Notes: generated from the sequence alone by a model not told the origin. Positions 1 to 7,836 are shown, counted from the stretch's first letter. The stretch is DNA of 22,762 bases from Butyrivibrio sp. (GCA_024688095.1 JAILEJ010000396.1:1-22762); one strand, 5' to 3'. Translations and numbers: made by a program.

Positions 1-1283
1 ATCCATCTTGTAACAACAAGTGCTGTAAACATTGATACAACAATACCAAGAGCAAGTGTTGAAGCAAAGCCCTTAATTGTACCTGTTCCACGAAGTCCAA
101 GAACTGCTGCAGCTATAAGTGTTGTTATATTACCATCTATGATAGCGGAGAACGCCTTCTGATAACCACTGTTTCTTGCTTCATTTACACCTTTACCGGC
201 AGCAAGTTCTTCTCTTGTTCTGGCAAATACAAGAACATTGGCATCAACAGCCATACCAATTGAAAGAATAATACCTGCAATACCTGGAAGTGTAAGAGTA
301 ATCTCAAATGCTGAAAGAAGGATTACCATAAGTTCACTATATATAACAAGTGCAATACTTGCTGAAAAACCAAGTAAACGGAATATTACGATCATAAAGA
401 TAACAACAAGTGCAAAACCTACAATTGCTGCGATCAAACTTGTATGGATAGCTTCTGAACCAAGCTGTGCTCCTACTACGTTTGAACGAAGTTCCTGAAG
501 CTGTACCTTAAGACCACCGATACGGATCATTGATGCAAGATTTGAAGCATCTTCGTATGAGTTCTCACCTGTAATTACAGCCTTACCATCAGTAATTTCT
601 GCCTGAACAGTAGGAACTGAAATAAATTCACCATCGTAATAGATACCAATTGACTCACCATTTGCATAAGCCTTCTTTGTAGCTTCTGCAAACTTGGTTG
701 TTCCTTCATCAGTAAATGTAAGCTCTACAACTGGTTCCTGTGCATTTGCTGTACCACTGTTCTGGTATCCAGCCTGAGCATCAGCGATATCTTCACCCTG
801 AAGAACAATACTGCCTTCTGCATCAAGTTCTTCAATTGTCTTTGTAAGCTGATAGCCATATGTCAAGCCATCTTCTGAAAGACCAAGTTCATAGTTGCTG
901 TTTCCATCACTATCTGTTTCAGCTATAAAATACAGATTACCTGGCTGACCTAAATCTGCAAGAATTGCATTTGCATCTGATACACCTGGTATTTCAATAT
1001 TGATTCTGTCTGAACCTTCCTGATATACCTGAGCCTCTGTACTATACTGCTCTACACGCTTTTGCAGCTTATAAATTGTATCAGCCATATCTTCTGCACT
1101 TGGATCCTCATCACCAACTGCTTCATAAGTAATGCTGACACCACCTGCAAGATCAAGTCCGAGGTCAATTGTCTTAAGACTTCCTGAATTATCAGAACCC
1201 AATCCAAAATAAGCTGTGTAACCTAGTGCTCCGATAATCAGAAGACACAGAATTAGCGATACTATCGCCTTCCCCTTTTTCAT
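1..1283 (-). CDS. secD: SecD protein-export subunit (partial, C-terminus off the window)
   Basis: SecD is a membrane subunit of the Sec holotranslocon and uses the proton-motive force to help pull proteins out after SecA-driven translocation. The visible 427 residues begin MKKGKAIVSL with one N-terminal helix. The periplasmic head follows, with the family motif IDLGLDLAGGVSITYEA near residue 40. Next come RND-type membrane helices with GMAVDANVLVFARTREEL (near residues 343-360), the conserved SecD helix-4 region. The start is the ATG at 1283, preceded by an AGGAGGA site at 1291-1297. The frame is still open at base 1 (last residues TRW), so the gene continues to the left. Whether it is a SecD alone or a fused SecDF cannot be seen. 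It lies 39 bp behind scfB on the same strand and is probably cotranscribed with it. Confidence 0.95.
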   Translation of the reverse strand, partial: MKKGKAIVSLILCLLIIGALGYTAYFGLGSDNSGSLKTIDLGLDLAGGVSITYEAVGDEDPSAEDMADTIYKLQKRVEQYSTEAQVYQEGSDRINIEIPGVSDANAILADLGQPGNLYFIAETDSDGNSNYELGLSEDGLTYGYQLTKTIEELDAEGSIVLQGEDIADAQAGYQNSGTANAQEPVVELTFTDEGTTKFAEATKKAYANGESIGIYYDGEFISVPTVQAEITDGKAVITGENSYEDASNLASMIRIGGLKVQLQELRSNVVGAQLGSEAIHTSLIAAIVGFALVVIFMIVIFRLLGFSASIALVIYSELMVILLSAFEITLTLPGIAGIILSIGMAVDANVLVFARTREELAAGKGVNEARNSGYQKAFSAIIDGNITTLIAAAVLGLRGTGTIKGFASTLALGIVVSMFTALVVTRW

Positions 1284-1322
1284 AGTTTGTTCCTCCTAAA
1301 AATTAAGCCATTTATCTGACTT

Positions 1323-2756
1323 TTATTCGGCTAAAGCCGCTTTTATCATAATAGCACATTCGATACGCTTTCTCTGTAATTCACATCCATGCTTATAAGT
1401 TGTATTGATATCTCCATTAAAGTTATAAGCATTAGCAGCGCATCCACCACTACAATAATATCTTGCAAAACATTTCTGACAGTCGGGACGTGAGTATACA
1501 TTACTTTCCTTAAACATATCCCTTATATCAGTTCTCTTTATACCTTCGAAAACGTTACCCATAATAAAGTCTTCATTACCAACAAACTGATGGCATGGAT
1601 AAAGGTCACCCCATGGAGTAACTCCAAGATATTCACATCCTGAACCACAACCAGACAATCTCTTGGCTACACATGGTCCGCCTGCAAGGTCTATATTGAA
1701 ATGGAAGAAATTAAAGCCTTCGCCCTTCTTATGCTTTTCAATATAGTATTTTGCCAGTTTGTCATATTCTTCAAGGATGATCGGTATATCTTCATCTTTA
1801 AATGCATACCAGTCATCAGGGCTTGCAACAACAGGCTCAACTGAAATCTGTTTAAATCCAAGCTCTACAAGATGCTTTACATCCTCTGAAAAATCTAGAT
1901 TATTATGTGTGAAAGTTCCTCTTACAAAATATCTTAACTGATGACGACTTTCTGCAACCTTTTTGAACTTAGGTACTATTCTGTCATAAGTTCCCTGTCC
2001 TCCCTGAAGAGGTCTCATTGCATCATTAACTTCTTTTCGTCCATCAATACTAAGAACGATATTTCCCATTTCCTTGTTGGCAAATTCAAGGATTTCATCA
2101 TTTAAAAGTGTACCATTTGTAGTAAGTGTGAAACGGAAATTCTTATCGTGCTTTTTCTCGATTTCTCTTCCATACTCAACAAGCTTCTTGACAACGCCCC
2201 AGTTCATAAGTGGTTCGCCGCCAAAAAAGTCAACTTCAAGATTTCTTCTGCCTGCAGAATTGGCAACAAGGAAATCAAGTGCTGCCTTTCCTACTTCTTC
2301 GCTCATAAGAGCTTTTCTTCCATGATATTCACCCTCATCTGCAAAACAATATTTACATCTAAGGTTACAATCATGTGCAATATTAAGACATAATGCCTTT
2401 ACTATTGTATCACGAGATTTAAAATCTTCTACATAATTTTCATAAACATCGTCTGTATAAAGAACCCCATTTGATCTAAGTTCCAATACATCTGATACTG
2501 CATCAGAAATATCTTCCTTACTATATTTTGAGGTTATATCAGAAATCTCACAAATCTTAGCAAGAACTTCCTGATTAAGTGCTTCGTCTGTTGTACCTTC
2601 CTGATCCTCAGGTATCTGTGCAGTGCCAAATTTCTCTACCAGAATATCCTCGACCAAAGTAACAATGTCAAATACAACATCATCCACAACGTGTACGGAA
2701 CCGCTATTAACATCAAGTACAATATCGTATCCGTTGTTTTTATATGCATGAATCAT
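1323..2756 (-). CDS. scfB: SCIFF peptide maturase, radical SAM/SPASM protein
   Basis: This 477-residue enzyme installs thioether cross-links in the SCIFF precursor encoded just upstream. Residues 1-100 (MIHAYKNNGYDIVLDVNSGS...) form the PqqD-like peptide-recognition domain that opens this family. The radical SAM cluster motif is CNLRCKYC (Cys130, Cys134, Cys137), giving CX3CX2C. A GGEP motif (FFGGEPLMNW) for SAM binding follows. The C-terminal SPASM region is rich in cysteine (GPC, GCGSGC, YPCHQ, CQKC, YYCSGGC), matching two auxiliary iron-sulfur clusters. Length and order match the family named thioether cross-link-forming SCIFF peptide maturase (CteB/ScfB). The ATG at 2756 has AGGA about 10 bases upstream. 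A hairpin in the 146-bp gap to scfA may set maturase output below that of the peptide. Confidence 0.95.
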   Translation of the reverse strand: MIHAYKNNGYDIVLDVNSGSVHVVDDVVFDIVTLVEDILVEKFGTAQIPEDQEGTTDEALNQEVLAKICEISDITSKYSKEDISDAVSDVLELRSNGVLYTDDVYENYVEDFKSRDTIVKALCLNIAHDCNLRCKYCFADEGEYHGRKALMSEEVGKAALDFLVANSAGRRNLEVDFFGGEPLMNWGVVKKLVEYGREIEKKHDKNFRFTLTTNGTLLNDEILEFANKEMGNIVLSIDGRKEVNDAMRPLQGGQGTYDRIVPKFKKVAESRHQLRYFVRGTFTHNNLDFSEDVKHLVELGFKQISVEPVVASPDDWYAFKDEDIPIILEEYDKLAKYYIEKHKKGEGFNFFHFNIDLAGGPCVAKRLSGCGSGCEYLGVTPWGDLYPCHQFVGNEDFIMGNVFEGIKRTDIRDMFKESNVYSRPDCQKCFARYYCSGGCAANAYNFNGDINTTYKHGCELQRKRIECAIMIKAALAE

Positions 2757-2843
2757 AAATAAAAATCCTACTTCCTACCTGATAAATCTATCAATAATAT
2801 AATATAGACCCCTCACCAAAAATTCACATAATACTATGCAACA

Positions 2844-2873
2844 AACAAGCAGCGACGTAAGCCGCTGCCTGTT
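2844..2873 (-). promoter_or_regulatory. Intercistronic hairpin between scfA and scfB
   Basis: The arms 2863-2873 and 2844-2854 form an 11-bp stem (AACAGGCAGCG with CGCTGCTTGTT on the transcript, one G-U pair) around an 8-base loop. Only a weak T-rich tail (TGTTGC) follows, so it looks like a partial terminator or a 3'-end stabiliser for scfA mRNA rather than a full stop. It lies 30 bases past the scfA stop codon. Confidence 0.6.
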
Positions 2874-2902
2874 AAATGACCAGTCTTATGATCATTGAAT
2901 GA

Positions 2903-3058
2903 TTATTTATTTACAGTTTCAATCTGCTCGCAGCTCTGATTACCAACTGTGCAAGATGTCTTACATGCTGACTGGCATGATGTCTGGCACTCACCACATC
3001 CGCCCTTCTTCATAGACTCTTTAAGATTTCTTGTTGCAAGTGTTTTTACATGTTTCAT
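2903..3058 (-). CDS. scfA: SCIFF ranthipeptide precursor (six cysteines in about 45 residues)
   Basis: This 51-residue peptide is the substrate of the radical SAM enzyme downstream. It starts MKHVKTLATRNLKESMKKGG and carries six cysteines at 21, 24, 28, 32, 36 and 43 in the pattern CGECQTSCQSACKTSC...SC, the hallmark of the SCIFF family. The leader is basic and lysine-rich; the core is packed with Cys, Ser and Thr. From memory, the characterised homologue CteA is cross-linked between Cys32 and Thr37, and both residues occur at the same numbers here. The ATG at 3058 has a perfect AGGAGGA at 3066-3072, stronger than that of scfB, in keeping with high peptide output. SCIFF products have been linked to cell-cell signalling in some clostridia; the role here is not shown by the sequence. 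Confidence 0.96.
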   Translation of the reverse strand: MKHVKTLATRNLKESMKKGGCGECQTSCQSACKTSCTVGNQSCEQIETVNK

Positions 3059-3120
3059 TTAAAAATCCTCCTACTGGAATATAAAAAAGTTGATAAACTA
3101 TAATTCCATTATTCTTGAAA

Positions 3121-3129
3121 ATTATAACA
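3121..3129 (-). promoter_or_regulatory. Extended -10 promoter for scfA
   Basis: The minus strand reads TGTTATAAT, a perfect TATAAT with the TGn extension, overlapping the stop codon of the upstream CorC-type gene. No good -35 box lies 17 bases upstream, which fits an extended -10 promoter. Predicted initiation near 3114 gives a leader of about 55 bases ahead of the scfA ATG. Confidence 0.5.
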
Positions 3130-4468
3130 TATATTCATTTTCATTAAAAGTGTTTTTTGTGGAAGAATCATCTTCCTCTTCGGACTTCTCCAGGGCAGCT
3201 TCCTTCGCTGATTTATAAGCATCTTTAGGTATGCTCATAAGCACCTTTGTTATTCTGTTACGCTTGATACCTCTTGCAGTAAGTGTAATTCCATTATCAA
3301 GGGTAATTGACTCACCGCCCCTTGGAAGTCTGTCAAGCTTTTCAATCATAAGACCACCAATAGAATCATAATCTTCAGAATCAAGATCAAGATCTACAGC
3401 ATCATTAATATCATCGATCTTTACACTGCCTTCGATAAGATATCTGTCTTCTCCGACATTTTTTATAAGCTCTTCCTCATCTGAATCATACTCATCACGG
3501 ATTTCACCAACAATTTCTTCAAGAAGATCTTCAAGAGTTATCATTCCAACAGTTGCACCATATTCATCAAGAACAAAAGCTACGCTGTGTCCATTCTCTC
3601 TCATTTCAAGCAAAAGATCTGCTGTCTTTTTAAATTCATAGGTATAATAAGCTTCTCTTATATAATTCCTAACATCAAAATGATCTCTGTCTGTAACAAG
3701 GATCATATCTTTAATATTTATAAGACCAATAATATTATCATTGTTATCTTCATAAACAGGAATTCTTGTATACATATCCTGTTTGAATATTCTCATCACT
3801 TCATGATAACCACAGTCAACTGCAACACATGACATATCAATCCTGGGTATCATAACATCTTTAGCTCTTGCATCACTAAAATCAAATACATTGTATATGA
3901 TTTCCTTTTCGCCAGTTTCAATAACTCCATCTTCATGGCTTACATCAACATATGTTTTAAGCTCGCTTTCAGTCATGGCAACCTTACTGTTGGTATCAAC
4001 CCTGAGTGCCTTTAAAACAACATTCGTAACTGCATTTACAATATACACGATTGGTGTAAGTACTCTCATAAGAAAAAGAATAACCTTCGAATATGCAAGT
4101 GCAATATTATCAGCATAAACTGTCGCAAGAGTTTTAGGAACAATTTCACCTACAACAAGAATTACAAATGTCAAAATTCCTGTAGCAACACCAATTGCCA
4201 TGGAACCAAATGTGTTACTGACAAGAACTGTCGTAAGAGATGAAGCCGAAAGGTTAACAATATTATTACCAATAAGTATACTTGAAAGCATAGTCTGATA
4301 ATCATCATTAATCTTCATAACAGCTTTAGCTCTTTTATCTCCATCATCAGCGAGTGTCTTAATCTTCACTTTATTTGCCATTGCCATGGCAGTTTCCGCT
4401 GATGAAAAAAATCCAGATAACAGAATAAGCACAACCAGAACAACTACCTGTACTACAACCGTTTGCAA
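3122..4468 (-). CDS. CorC/HlyC-family (CNNM-type) membrane protein with CBS pair
   Basis: This 448-residue protein has the standard layout of the hemolysin C/CorC family. An N-terminal DUF21/CNNM domain carries about four helices (residues 5-150, with SGFFSSAETAMAMAN and GEIVPKTLA). A tandem CBS pair follows (about residues 195-320, including VMIPRIDMS and FVLDEYGATVGMITLEDLLEEIVGEI). A CorC_HlyC C-terminal domain (about 335-420) and an acidic tail ending ENEYML complete it. Relatives take part in magnesium or cobalt efflux or tolerance; the old label hemolysin is not functional evidence. The start is a TTG at 4468, chosen because AGGAGGG lies 7 bases upstream (4476-4482) and the first ATG, near residue 28, falls inside the first helix. 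Its stop codon overlaps the scfA promoter. Confidence 0.9.
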   Translation of the reverse strand: MQTVVVQVVVLVVLILLSGFFSSAETAMAMANKVKIKTLADDGDKRAKAVMKINDDYQTMLSSILIGNNIVNLSASSLTTVLVSNTFGSMAIGVATGILTFVILVVGEIVPKTLATVYADNIALAYSKVILFLMRVLTPIVYIVNAVTNVVLKALRVDTNSKVAMTESELKTYVDVSHEDGVIETGEKEIIYNVFDFSDARAKDVMIPRIDMSCVAVDCGYHEVMRIFKQDMYTRIPVYEDNNDNIIGLINIKDMILVTDRDHFDVRNYIREAYYTYEFKKTADLLLEMRENGHSVAFVLDEYGATVGMITLEDLLEEIVGEIRDEYDSDEEELIKNVGEDRYLIEGSVKIDDINDAVDLDLDSEDYDSIGGLMIEKLDRLPRGGESITLDNGITLTARGIKRNRITKVLMSIPKDAYKSAKEAALEKSEEEDDSSTKNTFNENEYML

Positions 4469-4564
4469 AAGAAATCCCTCCTAATTAATAAATACGATGA
4501 CAGTTTCTACAAGCCATCACATATTTAATATTTTCCTTAAATAATACCATTAATAATCAAATCT

Positions 4565-5221
4565 TCAAAATCTGTTCATTACATCTACTAAATCCATGGG
4601 ATTTTCTATAAAAAAGCTTGCACCGGCCTCTTCCAGTTCCTCTTTTGTTCTAAATCCCCATAAACAGGAAATGCAGAAAAGATCTGAATTAAGAGCTGTC
4701 TGATAATCAACATCAGAATCTCCGACATATACACACTCATCCTTACTGCTATGAAGTTCTTCCATTGCTGCAATTACTGAATCAGGATAGGGTTTTCTTC
4801 TCCTGCCTTCCTTATCACCAATTGCAACCTCAAGATAATCTCCAAAATATTTATCTCTAAGCTCTTTAACAGCAGCATCTGGCTTATTAGATACAATAGC
4901 CATCTTATAGCCTTTATCCTTTAACACCGCCATTGTTTCAATAATGCCGTCATATGGACCGGTTTTATCATTGCAGTGTTCAAGGTAATAAACCTGATAT
5001 TCATCAAAAATCTTCTGAAAATCTTTATTTTGTGAGCCATACGGCAGAACTCTTTCAAAAAGCACCTTAGTTCCGCTTCCAACAGCTTTCCTTATTTCAT
5101 CCAAAGTTTTTTCTTCATATCCATTTTCAGATAGCACATGATTAACTGAATCCTTTAAATCTTCCAAAGTATTTAAAAGTGTACCATCCAAATCAAAAAT
5201 AATTGTAGTATACTTATCCAT
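4565..5221 (-). CDS. HAD-superfamily phosphatase, phosphoglycolate phosphatase-like
   Basis: The 218-residue protein starts MDKYTTIIFDLDGTLLNT, with the DxD nucleophile pair at Asp10 and Asp12. It contains a small alpha-helical cap (about residues 20-85), motif II (AIVSNK), the motif III lysine (RRRKPYP) and motif IV (VYVGDSDVD). This is the PGP/Gph-like subfamily; substrates range from 2-phosphoglycolate to sugar phosphates and cannot be fixed here. A longer reading from 5365 is possible in the frame but would run through the divergent promoter region and into the opposite gene. The ATG at 5221 has AAAGGA upstream and starts the conserved domain at once. A perfect TATAAT (minus strand, 5252-5257) may be its -10 box, though no clear -35 pairs with it. 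Confidence 0.88.
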   Translation of the reverse strand: MDKYTTIIFDLDGTLLNTLEDLKDSVNHVLSENGYEEKTLDEIRKAVGSGTKVLFERVLPYGSQNKDFQKIFDEYQVYYLEHCNDKTGPYDGIIETMAVLKDKGYKMAIVSNKPDAAVKELRDKYFGDYLEVAIGDKEGRRRKPYPDSVIAAMEELHSSKDECVYVGDSDVDYQTALNSDLFCISCLWGFRTKEELEEAGASFFIENPMDLVDVMNRF

Positions 5222-5295
5222 ATATTTTCCTTTATTATTATTTTTGTCTGCATTATAAAAATAATCGCATTTAACTGCGCAATATAAGAGGCCGT

Positions 5296-6006
5296 ATGAC
5301 AATAATTTACTATAGCAACATAACAATATTAATTCAACACCCTGACTTTCCGAAGGAATTGACAAGCTTTATCCCACAGTCACGTCTCAAGAAAGCTTAT
5401 GATTACAAATCACAGGCTGACAGAGCAAGGAGCATTGCAGCATCCTATCTTCTTCAGACCGGGCTTGATGAGTACCAGGGAAAACATATAAAAAATCCCG
5501 ACATTAGTTTTGGAGAGGATGGAAAACCCTATTTTACAGATTACCCGGAACTCCATTTTTCCATATCTCATTCAGGAGAATATGTTGCATGCGCTTTTTC
5601 AGATCAGGAAATCGGACTTGATATACAGGAAGAAAGAGCTTCAAACTGTGACAAAATTGCGGCAAGATTCTATTCTCCCTCTGAAAACGAGTACTTAAAT
5701 AGCATAAAAAATGCCGACCTGCGAAAACACGAATTTTTTCGAATCTGGTCAGCTAAAGAAGCCTATATTAAATTTACTGGCCTCGGGATACGAGAAGGTA
5801 TGACAACCTTTTCCGTAGATCTTAATGGAAAAAGAATTATCACTACCCTTCCCGGTCACCCAAATGGCTGGATATGTGAACCTCTCACCCTCATAAGAAA
5901 TACACTCACAATGTGTATCGGAGAAAACCAAACAAAAGTTAATACTAAATTGATAAAATTTGAAAATTTTTTCAATCCAGATGAAATACAGGATGTAAAT
6001 CAATAG
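5296..6006 (+). CDS. 4'-phosphopantetheinyl transferase, Sfp type
   Basis: The enzyme transfers the phosphopantetheine arm of coenzyme A onto a serine of acyl- or peptidyl-carrier proteins. It has 236 residues, the usual Sfp size. Visible motifs are the substrate-binding SISHSGEYVACAF (89-101), the magnesium motif GLDIQ (107-111, Asp109) and FFRIWSAKEAYIKFTGLG (147-164) with Glu155 and Lys159. The second acidic ligand of the usual GIDIE motif is Gln111 here. No polyketide or nonribosomal peptide gene lies nearby, so its carrier is encoded elsewhere. It is the only plus-strand gene in the window, divergent from the HAD gene (74-bp gap), and its 3' end overlaps the rhamnose mutarotase gene by 35 bp tail to tail. 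Confidence 0.9.
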   Translation: MTIIYYSNITILIQHPDFPKELTSFIPQSRLKKAYDYKSQADRARSIAASYLLQTGLDEYQGKHIKNPDISFGEDGKPYFTDYPELHFSISHSGEYVACAFSDQEIGLDIQEERASNCDKIAARFYSPSENEYLNSIKNADLRKHEFFRIWSAKEAYIKFTGLGIREGMTTFSVDLNGKRIITTLPGHPNGWICEPLTLIRNTLTMCIGENQTKVNTKLIKFENFFNPDEIQDVNQ

Positions 6007-6286
6007 AAACGGGACTGTTATCAGGATTAGTTTCCATTATATCAGCCATAAAGTCCCACCATTTACGGTTAATCTCTGTGTCTGCTTCCTTTGCCCACAG
6101 CTCTTCATCTTCAATTTCAATATATCCATAAAGGATATCTGTTTCTTCATCAAGGAAAATGCTGTAATTATGTCCGCCATACTGATGAATCATTTCCTTC
6201 ATCTCTGGCCAGAGCATATTATGACGTTTCTCATATTCTTTTTCCTGCCCCGGATACAGCTTCATCTTAAAACCTTTTCTTATCAT
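5972..6286 (-). CDS. rhaM: L-rhamnose mutarotase
   Basis: This family interconverts the alpha and beta anomers of L-rhamnose to feed the isomerase pathway. With the ATG at 6286 the protein is 104 residues, the same as the E. coli enzyme. AAGGAG at 6294-6299 sits 7 bases upstream, so this start is preferred over an ATG at 6307 with no site. Conserved features are YEKRHNMLWPEM (His22 aligns with the catalytic His of E. coli RhaM), YGGHNYSIF, LYGYIEIED and NRKWWDFMADIME. No rhamnose kinase, isomerase, aldolase or transporter lies nearby, so it is an orphan here. Its last 11 codons overlap the end of the opposite-strand transferase gene. Confidence 0.9.
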   Translation of the reverse strand: MIRKGFKMKLYPGQEKEYEKRHNMLWPEMKEMIHQYGGHNYSIFLDEETDILYGYIEIEDEELWAKEADTEINRKWWDFMADIMETNPDNSPVSIDLHPVFHLD

Positions 6287-6427
6287 TCCGCTTCTCCTTC
6301 TTTTCATTTATTGATTTTCATCAACTTTATTATTATTTTAAATTAATTATTCACAAATTTCTTTTCATTTTCTGCTTTTTTCTATGCAAAAACACCTATT
6401 TATATCAATTTTTTGTTCTTTTTTTGG

Positions 6428-6466
6428 AAAAATAAAAACCCGCAGTCATAACTTAACCACGGGTTC
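6428..6466 (-). terminator. Rho-independent terminator of hisS
   Basis: On the minus transcript, AACCCG (6460-6465) pairs with CGGGTT (6437-6442) around a 17-base loop, and a U-rich tail (TTTATTTTT) follows directly. It begins about 15 bases past the hisS stop codon. The rest of 6308-6427 is AT-rich with no ORF; it should hold the rhaM promoter but no convincing box pair was found. Confidence 0.75.
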
Positions 6467-6481
6467 TATAAATGATATTTA

Positions 6482-7747
6482 TTAATTTAATGGATTTTTG
6501 TAAAATTCTTTAATTTCTGTATATCCCTGTTCTGCAAGCTGCTGTTTCTGGAACTTCTTATTCTTGTTCATTCTTGCCACAAGAACCTGTGTGCCGTCTT
6601 TTCTTGCCTGTTGAGCCTGAGCAATTATATCAGAAAGCATCTGGCCTTGAACACCTTTTTCAATAAGATATGCTTCCTTATCATTCTCTCCTGGAATCTG
6701 GAATCCCTCATCAAGCATGATCATAATGATACGCTCAAATCCAATAGAAAATCCACATGCTGGAGTATCCTGTCCTGTAAACTTTCCTACCATCTTATCG
6801 TAACGTCCGCCACCACCGCAGCTTCCGCCGTACTGAGGCATAGCAACTTCAAAAATTGTTCCTGTATAATATGACATTCCTCTTACAAGCGTAGGATCAA
6901 ATACAGTTTCAAAATCAGCATTTTTAGTAGCTTCTACACTTGTTATGATCTCTTCAAGACTATCTTTAACCTCTGCATCAAGGTAATCTCCAAGCTTATC
7001 TGCAAGAATTCTGATTGCATCAACGCCTTTTGCGTTCTCAACAGCTTTAAACAGATCAATATATTTGTTTATCTGCTCATCTGTAAAGCCATCCTTTGAA
7101 AGTTCTTCCTGAACTCCTTCAAGACCGATTTTATCCATTTTATCAAGTGTAATAAATACACCATCATAGCTTTCTTCTGAGAATCCGCTGTAAGCAGCCA
7201 TTGCCTTAAGGATTCTTCTCTCATTAATTCTGATCTGAAATCCCTTGAAACCAAGCTTTCCAAGCGTTGTTGTTGTAGCAAGGATAAGCTCTATTTCAGC
7301 AAGATTGGAAGGCTCACCAAGTATATCTATATCACACTGCATGAACTGGCGATATCTTCCCTTCTGAGGTCTGTCAGCACGCCATACATATCCCATCTGA
7401 AGTGCCTTAAAAGGTGATGGAAGTTCATTCTGGTGATTTGAATAAAATCTGACAAGAGGAACGGTAAGATCATAGCGAAGTCCACTATCAGTAAGATCAT
7501 TTTCTTCCTTCGCTGTGTCGAGATGTAATTTCTCTCCTCTTTTCATAATCTTGAAAATGAGCTTTTCATTTTCTCCGCCCTGCTTACTGTTAAGATTAGC
7601 AAGTGATTCAACTGCTGGTGTCTCTATTGAAGTAAATCCAAATTTTCCGTATGTTTCCTTTATAACTCCGATAACATAATCTCTAAGTTTCATTTCTGCA
7701 GGAAGTACATCCTTCATTCCTGTTACCGGTTTCTTAATTAAAGCCAT
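6482..7747 (-). CDS. hisS: Histidyl-tRNA synthetase, short C-terminal domain
   Basis: The class II synthetase charges tRNA-His. Visible motifs are RYDLTVPLVRF, motif 2 (YVWRADRPQKGRYRQFMQCDIDILGE), the histidine loop LVRGMSYYTGTIFEV and motif 3 (ACGFSIGFERI). The wording of these motifs (RQFMQCDIDILGE, INERRIL, YYTGTIFE) is closer to the eukaryotic/archaeal HisRS group than to E. coli HisRS (RQFHQLGCEVFG type). The C-terminal anticodon-binding domain is short: after KNKKFQKQQLAEQGYTEIKEFYKNPLN the protein stops, without the usual final strand-helix segment. A terminator follows 15 bases later, so no lost coding sequence is hiding there. The ATG at 7747 is chosen for AAAGGA upstream and the conserved start MALIKKPVTGMKDVLP; the frame opens 12 codons earlier, inside the upstream hairpin. 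421 residues. Confidence 0.93.
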   Translation of the reverse strand: MALIKKPVTGMKDVLPAEMKLRDYVIGVIKETYGKFGFTSIETPAVESLANLNSKQGGENEKLIFKIMKRGEKLHLDTAKEENDLTDSGLRYDLTVPLVRFYSNHQNELPSPFKALQMGYVWRADRPQKGRYRQFMQCDIDILGEPSNLAEIELILATTTTLGKLGFKGFQIRINERRILKAMAAYSGFSEESYDGVFITLDKMDKIGLEGVQEELSKDGFTDEQINKYIDLFKAVENAKGVDAIRILADKLGDYLDAEVKDSLEEIITSVEATKNADFETVFDPTLVRGMSYYTGTIFEVAMPQYGGSCGGGGRYDKMVGKFTGQDTPACGFSIGFERIIMIMLDEGFQIPGENDKEAYLIEKGVQGQMLSDIIAQAQQARKDGTQVLVARMNKNKKFQKQQLAEQGYTEIKEFYKNPLN

Positions 7748-7767
7748 ATTTATCCTTTCTATGCCAC

Positions 7768-7836
7768 AAAAAATACGCGACATTAACCATTCTTAATCTC
7801 AAACTTCACTAAAAGATTTTACAATGGTGTCGCGTA
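7768..7836 (-). terminator. Hairpin with U6 run between the EAL gene and hisS
   Basis: The 5' arm 7828-7836 (TACGCGACA) pairs perfectly with 7774-7782 (TGTCGCGTA). Five more pairs (CCATT 7823-7827 with AATGG 7787-7791) follow after a 4-base bulge, closing a 31-base loop. Six U residues (7768-7773) follow at once. It starts 27 bases after the EAL gene stop codon and fits a terminator for that gene. The loop is large, and the hisS promoter overlaps the 5' arm. Confidence 0.65.

Noticed and set aside
238..498. Plus-strand open frame of 86 codons opposite secD.
   Set aside because: It is the complement of the conserved SecD membrane region and its translation has no recognisable features or ribosome site.
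3122..4468. Labelling the CBS membrane protein as a hemolysin or toxin.
   Set aside because: The DUF21-CBS-CorC_HlyC layout is that of ion-transport-related proteins; the toxin label is a historical annotation artefact.
5222..5365. N-terminal extension of 48 residues on the HAD phosphatase reading frame.
   Set aside because: It would cross the divergent promoter region and overlap the opposite gene; the ATG at 5221 has a ribosome site and opens directly on the DxD domain.
7768..7836. Possible T-box leader for hisS.
   Set aside because: The T-box core (AGGGTGGNACCGCG) and specifier stem are missing; the 77-bp region is too short and is better explained as terminator plus promoter.
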